Positions 7,005 to 13,869 of a stretch of DNA of 18,546 nt are shown piece after piece. A program made the translations under genes and the position numbers. Location of the stretch: the NCBI GenBank assembly GCA_012513245.1, contig JAAZCN010000198.1:1-18546 (forward strand), written 5' to 3'. The first letter of the stretch is position 1, and the number at the start of each line of letters is the position of its first letter. A model generated the notes under the pieces. It saw nothing but the letters and a program-made list of their open reading frames with translations, ran no database searches and was not told where the DNA came from. This DNA comes from Synergistaceae bacterium (GTDB taxonomy: Bacteria > Synergistota > Synergistia > Synergistales > Synergistaceae).

Positions 7005-8698
7005 TGATCAGTGCTCCCAAAATCATCCGTCTCATTGTCTTCGTTTACATCCTTGACATAAAGAACTTCAGCGCCAAGCAATTTAATGATCCTGTCAGTG
7101 TCTGCAACAAGTGATCCTTTAGGGGTTTTGTCTCTGACATCGGAAGGATCCTCCGCTCCACTTTTTTCGGCAGGACCGAGATCCGGCATTTCAAAAACTA
7201 CCGTCTTCTCTGAAGGCTCCTTTACCCCCCAGAGTTCCTCTAAGGCCTTTGAGAGCAGCTTACGGTTTTGGGGGACCATAAGGTATGTAAGAGAGGGTGA
7301 ATGCATTTCGGAAGTAAGTTTCCATTCTGAATCTTCTATTACAATGCCGCAATTGAGCAAAGCTGCTCCAATAGCAATGCCCTTGTTTTCAAGTTTTGAA
7401 AGTAACTTTGTAAAATTGGGGTCAGGCAATTCATCAAAAGATATCGCTTCTGTAACCGTTGTGGGCTTGACATCCATGACTCCTGCAGCGGCTGTTCTAT
7501 TGTTATGCTTCTCCGGTTCAGTCTGCCGCACTTTAGGTTCTATCTTTGATGATTGTCTATCTGCAGGTTTCTTGTATTCCGGAGCGTTAGTTGATGTTTC
7601 ATTTACACCCTTTATTATGTTTACCAGTTCAAGCATGATCAATCCTGAAAAGACCTCCATGCGCATACCATATCTTGCCCTTGGCAGGAGACTGTTGCAG
7701 AAAATACAGGCGGATCTGAGCTTTTCAGCACACCAATGCGGAGTCTCCTCTCTGAGGAACTTACTCTCTTCTTCAGATATCTCAAGAGCTTCCATACCCG
7801 CCTCACCCCAAAGGGAGAATATCCACATGTCCCGGAATACAGCAAAAAGGGATTCAGTAAGTCTTTCCACCGAAATGCCTCTGCCGAGCATCTTCTGTAG
7901 AGCTGCGTTTGATTCCTTGGGATCAAGACGAAGGTCTATTACCCATTTTTCAAGTTCTGTCCTGTTGCTGCCCCCTGTCAGGATCTTTACGCTTTCAAGT
8001 GTGAGATTTCCCTTTCCCAGTGAAACGGCCTGCTCTGTCAGGGAGAGTGCATCCCTAAGGGCACCGTCTGCCTGCCTTGATATTTCCCAGACAGCCTCCA
8101 TGTCAGCCTGAATATTTTCAGCTCCGCATACATATGCGACCCTGTTGACCATATCGGCCATGGAAATCCTGTGAAAAGGGATATGCTGACATCTGGACCT
8201 TATTGTAACAGGCACCTTGTAGGGTTCTGTTGTTGCAAGAAGAAAGACCACATTTGCAGGTGGTTCTTCCAGCGTTTTGAGAAGCGCGTTGAAAGCCGTA
8301 TCGGTAAGCATATGGACTTCGTCAATTATATATACTTTATATGGGGCGCTCAAAGGCTTGAGGTTGACGTGGCTCTTTAAATCTCTGATTTCGTTTATGC
8401 CCCTGTTCGATGCGCCATCTATCTCTATTACATCAAGATGCTCACCGAGAGCTATCGCGTTGCAGGCTTCGCACTCACCACATGGCTCACCGTCAGATTC
8501 AAGTTTTTGACAGTTGAGTCCTTTTGCGACAAGACGAGCGGCAGATGTTTTACCGCAGCCGCGCGGGCCCGAGAAGAGATAAGCATGACCAAGTTGACTT
8601 TTTTTTAAAGATTCACGGAGGACACTGACAGCTGCGCTCTGTCCTACCATTTCAGAAAATTTCTGGGGTCTGTATCTGCGATAAAGTGATATGTACAT
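7001..8698 (-). CDS. dnaX: DNA polymerase III clamp-loader subunit tau/gamma
   Basis: DnaX is the ATPase of the clamp loader that opens the sliding clamp and links polymerases at the fork. The protein has 565 residues from the ATG at 8698, chosen because GGAGGGG lies just upstream and the family typically starts at LYRRYRP. The AAA+ module shows Walker A GPRGCGKTSAARL, a four-cysteine zinc module (C..CGECEAC), Walker B IIDEVHML and sensor-1 TTEPYKVP with SRCQ. A linker of low conservation follows from about residue 360 and a tau-like C-terminal region ends the protein. The longer frame up to 8779 only adds an unlikely leader that covers the promoter. It is the first gene of the dnaX-dnaE-mtrB-pyk-nfo block. 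Confidence 0.96.
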   Translation of the reverse strand: MYISLYRRYRPQKFSEMVGQSAAVSVLRESLKKSQLGHAYLFSGPRGCGKTSAARLVAKGLNCQKLESDGEPCGECEACNAIALGEHLDVIEIDGASNRGINEIRDLKSHVNLKPLSAPYKVYIIDEVHMLTDTAFNALLKTLEEPPANVVFLLATTEPYKVPVTIRSRCQHIPFHRISMADMVNRVAYVCGAENIQADMEAVWEISRQADGALRDALSLTEQAVSLGKGNLTLESVKILTGGSNRTELEKWVIDLRLDPKESNAALQKMLGRGISVERLTESLFAVFRDMWIFSLWGEAGMEALEISEEESKFLREETPHWCAEKLRSACIFCNSLLPRARYGMRMEVFSGLIMLELVNIIKGVNETSTNAPEYKKPADRQSSKIEPKVRQTEPEKHNNRTAAAGVMDVKPTTVTEAISFDELPDPNFTKLLSKLENKGIAIGAALLNCGIVIEDSEWKLTSEMHSPSLTYLMVPQNRKLLSKALEELWGVKEPSEKTVVFEMPDLGPAEKSGAEDPSDVRDKTPKGSLVADTDRIIKLLGAEVLYVKDVNEDNETDDFGSTDQ

Positions 8699-8740
8699 TC
8701 TACCCCTCCTATTCGGCTCTATCCATTTTACAGGAAGAAG

Positions 8741-8770
8741 AGTATATTTTGCCTCTATTTCAAAATACAA
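8741..8770 (-). promoter_or_regulatory. Candidate promoter for dnaX operon
   Basis: On the minus strand a TTGTAT (8770-8765) is followed after 18 bases by TATACT (8746-8741), in an AT-rich stretch 43-72 bases before the dnaX start. The -35 match is moderate and no other good pair was seen nearby. Confidence 0.45.
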
Positions 8771-8860
8771 AAATTTCAAACATAAAGAAAGTCTTGTCTA
8801 TCTGTTCTGTGGCTCTGAAATCTATTCTTTTAACAAACAGACTCAGTTTTTTTAACCCAA

Positions 8861-9001
8861 ACAAAAGCCCGCTTGATTTCTAACGAAGGCACTCGGGAAT
8901 GACGGATGAAAAGATCTTAAGTCGTAACCATTGATCCGCAATAGATTCCCCATTGATTTGCAATCGACTCCCCGCGGCGTATGCACGCCGTCGCCCCACC
9001 G
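8861..9001. repeat. Repeat cluster 2: foldback arm, 11-bp units, hairpin
   Basis: This fills most of the 303-base gap between dnaX and the M48 gene. Bases 8861-8904 match one arm of the foldback family, ending GGGAATGACG, with its GCGGGCTTTTG segment at the left; no opposite arm was found. Four exact 11-bp units follow at 8929-8972 (CATTGATCCGC, AATAGATTCCC, CATTGATTTGC, AATCGACTCCC). A hairpin with 7-bp arms and one G-T pair (GCGGCGT 8974-8980 with ACGCCGT 8985-8991) lies 10 bases past the M48 stop codon. The rest of the gap (8699-8860) is AT-rich leader and promoter. Confidence 0.8.
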
Positions 9002-10111
9002 TTATTCATAATAATCGGCCAGCGGATTTTCCCTTCTTGCGTCGGTAAGAGCAGTAATTATTCTCTCCCTTATCTCAGGTATTGAGGGCATATCTTCCGG
9101 CATCTCATTTTCACTCAATACTGTCCTGCCTTTAATGATAAGAGTTTGATCTCCCGAGTCGCCATGAACCATCACATCATAAGGCGCGAGCTCCAGGGCA
9201 AGTGTATCATCAAGCCGGCCCTTCAGTTCATTAAGAAAATTAAGGATTACTTCCCCCTCAGGCAGGTCAATGAATGTCTTCCGATCAATTGTAAAGATTG
9301 CCCTTCCCTCATTCATTACAACCTCAGTTTTCAGTTTTTTGACGACATCCTTCCTTTCAACTTCTATTCCATTATCTTTCATATACTTAAGGGCAGCCTT
9401 TACCCTCTCTTCGACCTCCGGATGGGTTTGGAAAATCCCCGGGTCCACGTAGGCTCTTTTCATCCGTTCGACCTGGAGGCGTTCCATCGTTGTAAGCATT
9501 GCAGCCGGGTTATAACCGGCCCTGTACATAACATCAATTCCCCTTGCATCTGCTTCTTTTTCAAGCTCTATACTGTATGCTCCCATGATCGCAGTCTGTA
9601 TAGCACTTGACAGCATTGCGGCAGCCATTCCTCCGCCCTGGGTCGCTGCTATCATTCCTGCCAGCGTCAGAAGGTTGAGCCTGTTGTTCCTTGCTGCCTG
9701 AACTATACCGTGAGCTCTGTCTGCATGGACAAATTCATGCGCCAGTATTGCCGCTATCTCATCATCGCTCTTAAGGAAATCGAGCATGCCGGTAGTTATG
9801 TATGTAAAACCTCCCGGAAGTGAAAAAGCATTTGGCTCCTTCATCTCCAAAATTTTGACGTAGTACTGTAGATCACGCTGAAGATAAGGGGTCATCTTGT
9901 TTGCGATCATCGCAAGCTTTGCCTCTCTTGAGGGATCATGTACGCGGGTCATCTGCTTCTCTACCTGCTCAGCGGTTTTCTTTCCTATCTTTATCTCTCT
10001 TGGAATAGTTTTATCTGTAGGCTCAGGAGAGGCAGCCGCATATAACTGCCCAGAGAACGAAAGGAGCAGAAATAAAGTTGCCAGGATAAACAGAAAAGAT
10101 TTTCTCCGCAT
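9002..10111 (-). CDS. M48-family zinc metalloprotease, exported
   Basis: This 369-residue protein starts MRRKSFLFILATLFLLLSFS, a signal peptide with a possible cleavage after AAA near residue 27. The catalytic motif HEFVH lies at residues 125-129, and the third zinc ligand is probably E184 in ELEKEAD (E-x-x-x-D). The region around FSLPGGFTYITTGML is typical of BepA/LoiP-like M48 peptidases, which degrade or chaperone misfolded envelope proteins; here it should act outside the cytoplasmic membrane. The start at 10111 is set by GGAGGGGG eight bases upstream; the frame extends to 10189 but those codons lie in 11-bp repeats. It ends in ADYYE. A degenerate, metal-site-deficient paralogue lies upstream at 10801-12015, separated by a large repeat cluster. 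Confidence 0.92.
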   Translation of the reverse strand: MRRKSFLFILATLFLLLSFSGQLYAAASPEPTDKTIPREIKIGKKTAEQVEKQMTRVHDPSREAKLAMIANKMTPYLQRDLQYYVKILEMKEPNAFSLPGGFTYITTGMLDFLKSDDEIAAILAHEFVHADRAHGIVQAARNNRLNLLTLAGMIAATQGGGMAAAMLSSAIQTAIMGAYSIELEKEADARGIDVMYRAGYNPAAMLTTMERLQVERMKRAYVDPGIFQTHPEVEERVKAALKYMKDNGIEVERKDVVKKLKTEVVMNEGRAIFTIDRKTFIDLPEGEVILNFLNELKGRLDDTLALELAPYDVMVHGDSGDQTLIIKGRTVLSENEMPEDMPSIPEIRERIITALTDARRENPLADYYE

Positions 10112-10182
10112 GTAATCCCCCTCCTTTGCGATGATCGTAAGATCAGTCAAACAATAGTCTAACGGTTGTTTGTTTAGAGGCA

Positions 10183-10244
10183 GCGGCAAGATCCTGCCGC
10201 GGAAGTCAGTTGCAAATCAATGGTAAGTCTATTGGGAGTCGGTT
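10183..10244. repeat. Composite module: hairpin plus four 11-bp units (reverse)
   Basis: Hairpin GCGGCA/TGCCGC (10183-10188 with 10195-10200) is followed by units that read, on the minus strand, AACCGACTCCC, AATAGACTTAC, CATTGATTTGC, AACTGACTTCC and then the hairpin. The same order, four units then a GCGGC hairpin, is seen at 8929-8991 and 16446-16508 in the opposite orientation. Confidence 0.8.
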
Positions 10245-10267
10245 GAAGGACCTAGTGCTCCTCTCTA

Positions 10268-10598
10268 CGTCATCCCCGTATGCACCTGATCAGAAGGACA
10301 CTGTTTCTCGTTAGAGAAACTCTTAAGATAAACAACAGTGTCCGCACTATTTCGAGTGCGCTTCGAGATCGGGGATCCAGGTCTGGGTTTCAGGTTGTTA
10401 ATTTTCAGTAATAGTCAAGGTTCAAAGCCGCTAGGCCCCCGATACAAGCATTCGAGGGAGACGATGAGGGACTGGGTCAAAAAACAGACCCGGATTCTCG
10501 ATCTCAAAGCGCATTCGAGTTCAGGCACTAAGGTAAACTTAACATGTTCCTCGTTCGAGGAACAGCGCCTTCCTGATCAGGTGCATACTGGGATGACG
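10268..10598. repeat. 331-bp imperfect palindrome (foldback element)
   Basis: The ends are CGTCATCCC (10268-10276) and GGGATGACG (10590-10598). The arms match for about 120 bases: TATGCACCTGATCA on the left equals the complement of TGATCAGGTGCATA on the right, and further in GAGATC and CCAGGTCTG pair with CAGACCCGG and GATCTC. Local hairpins sit inside each arm: GTTTCTC/GAGAAAC (10303-10320) nested in GGACACTG/CAGTGTCC (10296-10343), and GTTCCTC/GAGGAAC on the right (10546-10563). The centre shares CCCCCGAT and TTCGAGGGAGACGATGA with cluster 4. There is no transposase and no clear target duplication; it could be a MITE-like element or a structured RNA. Confidence 0.8.
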
Positions 10599-10681
10599 AG
10601 TCTTTAAGATTTTTGATTTGCTCCGCCATTTTTAAAGACAACTGCTTGCCCATTGCTTGCCCGCCCTTACAACCGCTTTCC

Positions 10682-10795
10682 GGCGATGAAATCGCCACTT
10701 CTCGCGGCATGGTCTTGCCGCACTTCTCGCGGCTTAAAAGCCGCACTTCCCGTCGGACCTAAGTCCGACAGCTTCCCGCGGCACGCCCGAGCCGC
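10682..10795. repeat. Five tandem covarying GC hairpins
   Basis: Stems are GGCGAT/ATCGCC (10682-10696), GCGGCA/TGCCGC (10704-10721), GCGGCTT/AAGCCGC (10729-10744), GTCGGAC/GTCCGAC (10752-10769) and GCGGC/GCCGC (10778-10795). Linkers are nearly constant: ACTTCTC, ACTTCTC, ACTTCCC, AGCTTCCC. Unit starts are 22-26 bases apart. Stem sequence changes while pairing is preserved in all five. Confidence 0.9.
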
Positions 10796-10800
10796 AAGCC

Positions 10801-12015
10801 CTACTCGTAATAATCAGTCAAGAAATTCTCTCTTCTTGCGTCTATAAGGGCCTTTATTATACGGGCCCTTATATTGGAAAGATCCGCCATTCCATCGGAC
10901 AGGTCTCTCTCGTAAAGTAAGGGTCTGCCTGCTATCAAAAGCGCTTTGGTTCCAAGAATATTTTGTACCTGTATATCATAAGGAGCTGTCTCAAGTTGAA
11001 GATCTCTGTCAAGTCTCGATTTAAGGAATTCGAACATGTTCTCAGTTCTATAGTTCTTTTCTGCGCTCATAACTTCTGTTCTGTCTATATTCAGGCCTAG
11101 CATGCCGGATACCTCTGTCATACTGATCCTAAGTACGTTTACAACATCTTTTCTTCTTATAACCCTGTTCTTATCTTTAAAATATTTTAATAATACTTCT
11201 ACTCTTTCTTCCATGTCCGTATTAGCTTGGATCATATCAGTCTGGACAGGATCAGCGCTTTTTTTATCATCCTTTTTCTTCAGGAATTTCATAGTCCCCA
11301 TAATAGTCTCCAGCGGTTTGAATCCACTTTTATACCTGATATCTATGCCTCTTACATATATCTGTTTAAGCCTCTCCACATTCATCCTTTCCAGAAAGGT
11401 TAAAAGCGCGACATTGTTATATTTGGCCTTTTCAATAACACCAAGAGCTTTTGTATCTGTCTCTTTTTCCAGGTCTAAGTCATAAAAGTTTATAACAGCC
11501 CTGTTAAGATATGACCTCACCATGTTTCCTGCAACCTTGCCGCTCTGGGTAGCAGCGGCAAGCTCTGCCATAGTTTGAAAATCTATCTTCTCATTTCGGG
11601 ATGATTGTATGATCCAATGAGAAAGATCGGAGTGGGTAAATTCTCGCGACAGAACTGCGGCTATCTCGTCTTCACTCTTAAGGAAATCAAGCATTCCTGT
11701 TGTTATATATGTAAGCCCTCCCGGAAGCGAAAACGCATGAGGGTCGTTTCTCTTTATTATACGAACTTCATAGTTAAGATCCCTTACCATTTGCGGTTTT
11801 ATTCTCTCAGCAACCTCTGAAAGTTTTTTCTCAAGCTCAGGGTCTCTGACTCGTGGGATCTGCTTTTCCACCTGTTCCGATATATTTTCAGTTATCTTTT
11901 GTTCCTTTTCTCTTATTTTTTCAGGACTAATAACATCACCAGTAGCAATGGCCTGAGAAACGGAGATGAAAGATATTATTAAGACAAAAAACATAAACAG
12001 CAGGAATTTCTTCAT
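10801..12015 (-). CDS. M48-like pseudopeptidase, exported (HEXXH lost)
   Basis: This 404-residue paralogue of the protein encoded at 9002-10111 shares its architecture: a signal peptide (FLLFMFFVLIISFISVS, probable cleavage near residue 25), EQVEKQIPRVRDPE, FSLPGGLTYITTGMLDFLKS and the C-terminal DARREN..DYYE. The metal motif reads REFTH at residues 124-128: the first zinc-binding His is Arg (codon at 11644-11646), while the general-base Glu, second His and E183-x-x-x-D remain. A lysine-rich insertion of about 40 residues (around 224-268) is absent from the paralogue. The frame is intact over the full length and has a good start (GGGGG upstream), so this looks like a retained non-catalytic or altered protein rather than a decayed gene. 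A role as chaperone or regulator of the active copy is inference. Confidence 0.85.
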   Translation of the reverse strand: MKKFLLFMFFVLIISFISVSQAIATGDVISPEKIREKEQKITENISEQVEKQIPRVRDPELEKKLSEVAERIKPQMVRDLNYEVRIIKRNDPHAFSLPGGLTYITTGMLDFLKSEDEIAAVLSREFTHSDLSHWIIQSSRNEKIDFQTMAELAAATQSGKVAGNMVRSYLNRAVINFYDLDLEKETDTKALGVIEKAKYNNVALLTFLERMNVERLKQIYVRGIDIRYKSGFKPLETIMGTMKFLKKKDDKKSADPVQTDMIQANTDMEERVEVLLKYFKDKNRVIRRKDVVNVLRISMTEVSGMLGLNIDRTEVMSAEKNYRTENMFEFLKSRLDRDLQLETAPYDIQVQNILGTKALLIAGRPLLYERDLSDGMADLSNIRARIIKALIDARRENFLTDYYE

Positions 12016-12050
12016 TAGATTTCCCCCAGTAGTTGTTATGACATATGTTT

Positions 12051-12079
12051 ATTTTAGCTGTTAGGTTGTAAACGGGCAA
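12051..12079 (-). promoter_or_regulatory. Candidate promoter for the M48-like gene
   Basis: On the minus strand TTGCCC (12079-12074) is followed after 17 bases by TAAAAT (12056-12051), 36 bases before the ATG. The -10 match is good and the -35 moderate. The -35 lies at the edge of the repeat cluster. Confidence 0.4.
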
Positions 12080-12230
12080 TGAGTGGGGCAGCGGCGTGGA
12101 ACTTGCCGCGGGGAAATGTGGCGTCTATGCCACGGAGAATTTACTGCATGATGCGTGCTGCGGAGAATTTGCGACAAAAAACGTCGCGGTGAATTAGAGC
12201 TTAACTTTTTACGTAAAGAATCAATATCCC

Positions 12231-12347
12231 CGTCGTCCCCGAGTGATCAAATCGGGGATCGAGCGGCTTTGAATTTGGTCTATTACTTAGTTTTCAAGGC
12301 TCAGACAAAAGCCACTGGACCCCCGATAGGGACATTCGAGGGAGACG
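12231..12347. repeat. Foldback element with CGTC...GACG ends
   Basis: The left arm begins CGTCGTCCCCGAGTG and continues ATCGGGGATC..AGCGGCTTTGAA. The complement of the right arm reads CGTCTCCCTCGAATG, then ATCGGGGGTCCAGTGGCTTTTG. The two align over about 44 bases. Within the left arm CCCCGA pairs with TCGGGG. The same sequence family occurs at the centre of the 10268-10598 palindrome and at 16184-16292. Confidence 0.75.
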
Positions 12348-12555
12348 ATGAAGGGCCCGGTTCAAACGATAGTTTGACGACAGAGGGATCGTTTGACCAT
12401 AGGGATAGTTTGGCCGCCCTTACAATTCCTTGCCTATCGCTTGCCTGCATTTACAACATCTTCTCGGCGATGGGATCGCCACTTCCCGCGACATCTTTAT
12501 GTCGCACTTCACGCGGCACGATTTTCGCCGTACTTCACCATTGCCCCTTACAACT

Positions 12556-12595
12556 GCTCAGCTATTGCTCAGCAACTGCTCAGCCAGTGCTCAGC
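12556..12595. repeat. Four GCTCAGC units in exact 11-bp register
   Basis: The constant word GCTCAGC starts at 12556, 12567, 12578 and 12589; the preceding bases vary (AACT, TATT, AACT, CAGT). A TTACAA spacer precedes the set, as in other subarrays of the family. Confidence 0.9.
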
Positions 12596-12617
12596 CGCAT
12601 TTAAAGGCCACTGCAAC

Positions 12618-13814
12618 TTACTTAATGAACTCTTTAACCGTTTCCAGATCAAGCGGCTTAACTGTACGAACGATCTCGCCCTTCTTAAGTTCGATCAGTG
12701 CCGGAAGTTCTTTTATTTCAAGTTTTTCGACCATCTTTGCGTTTCTGTATCCATCAATAAGTGCTATCTTGACACCGCTTTCCTTGGCATATTTCTCTGT
12801 TGCGACCTGTAGGTTGATCTGATCCTGGTCAATGCTGGACGTCAAAAGAGCAAATACATGTTCGGGGTCGATCAGCACAGAACGGAGGTGGAGCTGTTCT
12901 GTAATGTAGGAATAGGCAGCCATAGATGCGACCGCTCCGTCCCCTGCCGCAGTAACCACCTGACGGAGGTATTTTTCGCGGATGTCACCGGCCGCGAATA
13001 TACCCTCGACCGATGTCTCCATTTTATCGTTTGTATCTATCCATCCACCTCTGGTCTGGTTTACAAGTGACCCCTGCTCGCCAAGGTAAGATATATTAGG
13101 CTCGGTACCGACAAAAATGAATACTCCCGCCACAGGGAGATCTGTGACTTCTCCTGTTTTGACGTTCTTCAACACTAATTTTTCGACAAGCCCTTCACCT
13201 TCGATCGATTCTACGACTGAGTTCCAGATCGGTTCGATCTTAGGATTTGAAAATGCCTGCTCTATTGCCAGCCTGTCAGCCCTGAATTCATCGCGTCTGT
13301 GGATTATATAGACCTTTGATGCAAAGCGGGTAAGGTAACCGGCCTCTTCTACTGCAACATTCCCTCCGCCTATTACCGCGATAGTCTCGTCTTCAAAAAA
13401 CGCGGCGTCACAGACAGCGCAATAGCTCACGCCACCGCCTGTGAACTCAGCTTCGCCTTTGCAGCCAAGTTTACGAAAGCTTGCTCCTGTAGCAAGTATT
13501 ATCGCTTCAGCCTCAACCTCGCCTTTATCCGTCAGGACGATCTTGCTTCCGTTCCGGATCTCGATCCCTGAAACTGTGCAGTCCCTGAATTCTGTTTTAA
13601 AATGCTCGGCATGTTTCCTGAAGGAAAGACCAAGATCTGAACCTGATGAATGTATAACACCGGGCCAGTTTTCTATCTCGTCTGTGATGTTGATCTGACC
13701 GCCCGGGATGCCTTTCTCGAGAAGCAGCACATCAAGGCCGGCGCGACGTCCATACATCGCTGATGTGAGGCCTGCGGGTCCTGCTCCTATTATGACAAGT
13801 TCTCTTTTTTCCAT
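12618..13814 (-). CDS. trxB: Thioredoxin reductase fused to Cys-free thioredoxin-like domain
   Basis: The first ~310 residues form a standard low-molecular-weight thioredoxin reductase, an FAD enzyme that uses NADPH to reduce thioredoxin. It has GAGPAG (10-15) for FAD, the redox pair CAVC at 132-135, GGGNVAVEEAGY for NADPH, HRRDEFRA (172-179) for the NADPH phosphate and GIFAAGDI for FAD closure. The total of 398 residues exceeds the usual 305-320. Residues ~319-398 look like a thioredoxin fold: strand VFALLTSSID, helix, strand KIALIDG, then a likely cis-proline at ELPALIELKKGE (P371). The WCGPC site is missing and this domain contains no cysteine. The start is fixed by GAAGGAG seven bases before the ATG. 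It follows prmC by 55 bases and may be co-transcribed with it. Confidence 0.93.
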   Translation of the reverse strand: MEKRELVIIGAGPAGLTSAMYGRRAGLDVLLLEKGIPGGQINITDEIENWPGVIHSSGSDLGLSFRKHAEHFKTEFRDCTVSGIEIRNGSKIVLTDKGEVEAEAIILATGASFRKLGCKGEAEFTGGGVSYCAVCDAAFFEDETIAVIGGGNVAVEEAGYLTRFASKVYIIHRRDEFRADRLAIEQAFSNPKIEPIWNSVVESIEGEGLVEKLVLKNVKTGEVTDLPVAGVFIFVGTEPNISYLGEQGSLVNQTRGGWIDTNDKMETSVEGIFAAGDIREKYLRQVVTAAGDGAVASMAAYSYITEQLHLRSVLIDPEHVFALLTSSIDQDQINLQVATEKYAKESGVKIALIDGYRNAKMVEKLEIKELPALIELKKGEIVRTVKPLDLETVKEFIK

Positions 13815-13869
13815 AAAAAACGCTCCTTCACGCTATTATTGTTTACTGATAAACTTTCCGAATTCTATA

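Larger units (their letters stand above)
10112..10800. repeat. Repeat cluster 3 between the two M48 genes
   Basis: No gene is supported in these 689 bases. From left to right they hold: reverse 11-bp units (GTCAAAC at 10146, GTCTAAC at 10157); a reverse composite of hairpin plus four 11-bp units (10183-10244); a 331-bp imperfect palindrome (10268-10598); forward 11-bp units (GCTTGCC at 10644 and 10655, GCTTTCC at 10675); and five forward hairpins (10682-10795) that stop five bases before the stop codon of the upstream M48-like gene. This is the clearest example of the mirror layout. Confidence 0.88.
12080..12617. repeat. Repeat cluster 4 between M48-like gene and trxB
   Basis: There is no gene here. 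The order is: reverse hairpins 12091-12187 (GCGGC/GCCGC, GTGGC/GCCAC, a weak third, GCGAC/GTCGC; linkers GGGGAAAT, GGAGAATTT); a foldback at 12231-12347; 11-bp family words GTTTGAC at 12372 and 12391 and GTTTGGC at 12408, then CCTTGCC and GCTTGCC about 12428-12445; hairpins 12466-12531 (GGCGAT/ATCGCC, GCGACAT/ATGTCGC, GCGGC/GCCGT); and four GCTCAGC units at 12556, 12567, 12578 and 12589. The trxB stop codon follows at 12618. Confidence 0.87.

Noticed and set aside
7157..7170. Second dnaX A-run (GAA AAA AGT) late in the gene, where a -1 shift would end after about 14 codons
   Set aside because: The heptamer is not the usual A AAA AAG in frame, and the product would lose only the last ~40 residues, unlike known gamma forms.
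7086..8111. 341-residue plus-strand frame opposite dnaX
   Set aside because: It is a shadow of dnaX with no recognisable domain or ribosome site.
8587..8602. Run of eight A on the coding strand in dnaX (TTA AAA AAA AGT), a possible slippery site for making gamma
   Set aside because: It falls near codon 32, before Walker A. A shift here would destroy the protein rather than yield a shorter gamma form.
10338..10847. Open frames in the gap between the M48 genes (89, 72 and 64 residues)
   Set aside because: They run through the large palindrome and hairpin string, and have no family resemblance or start signal.
12155..12822. Plus-strand frames of 130-149 residues between the M48-like gene and trxB
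   Set aside because: They consist of translated repeats and antisense trxB; low-complexity Ser/Thr/Leu composition fits a shadow frame.
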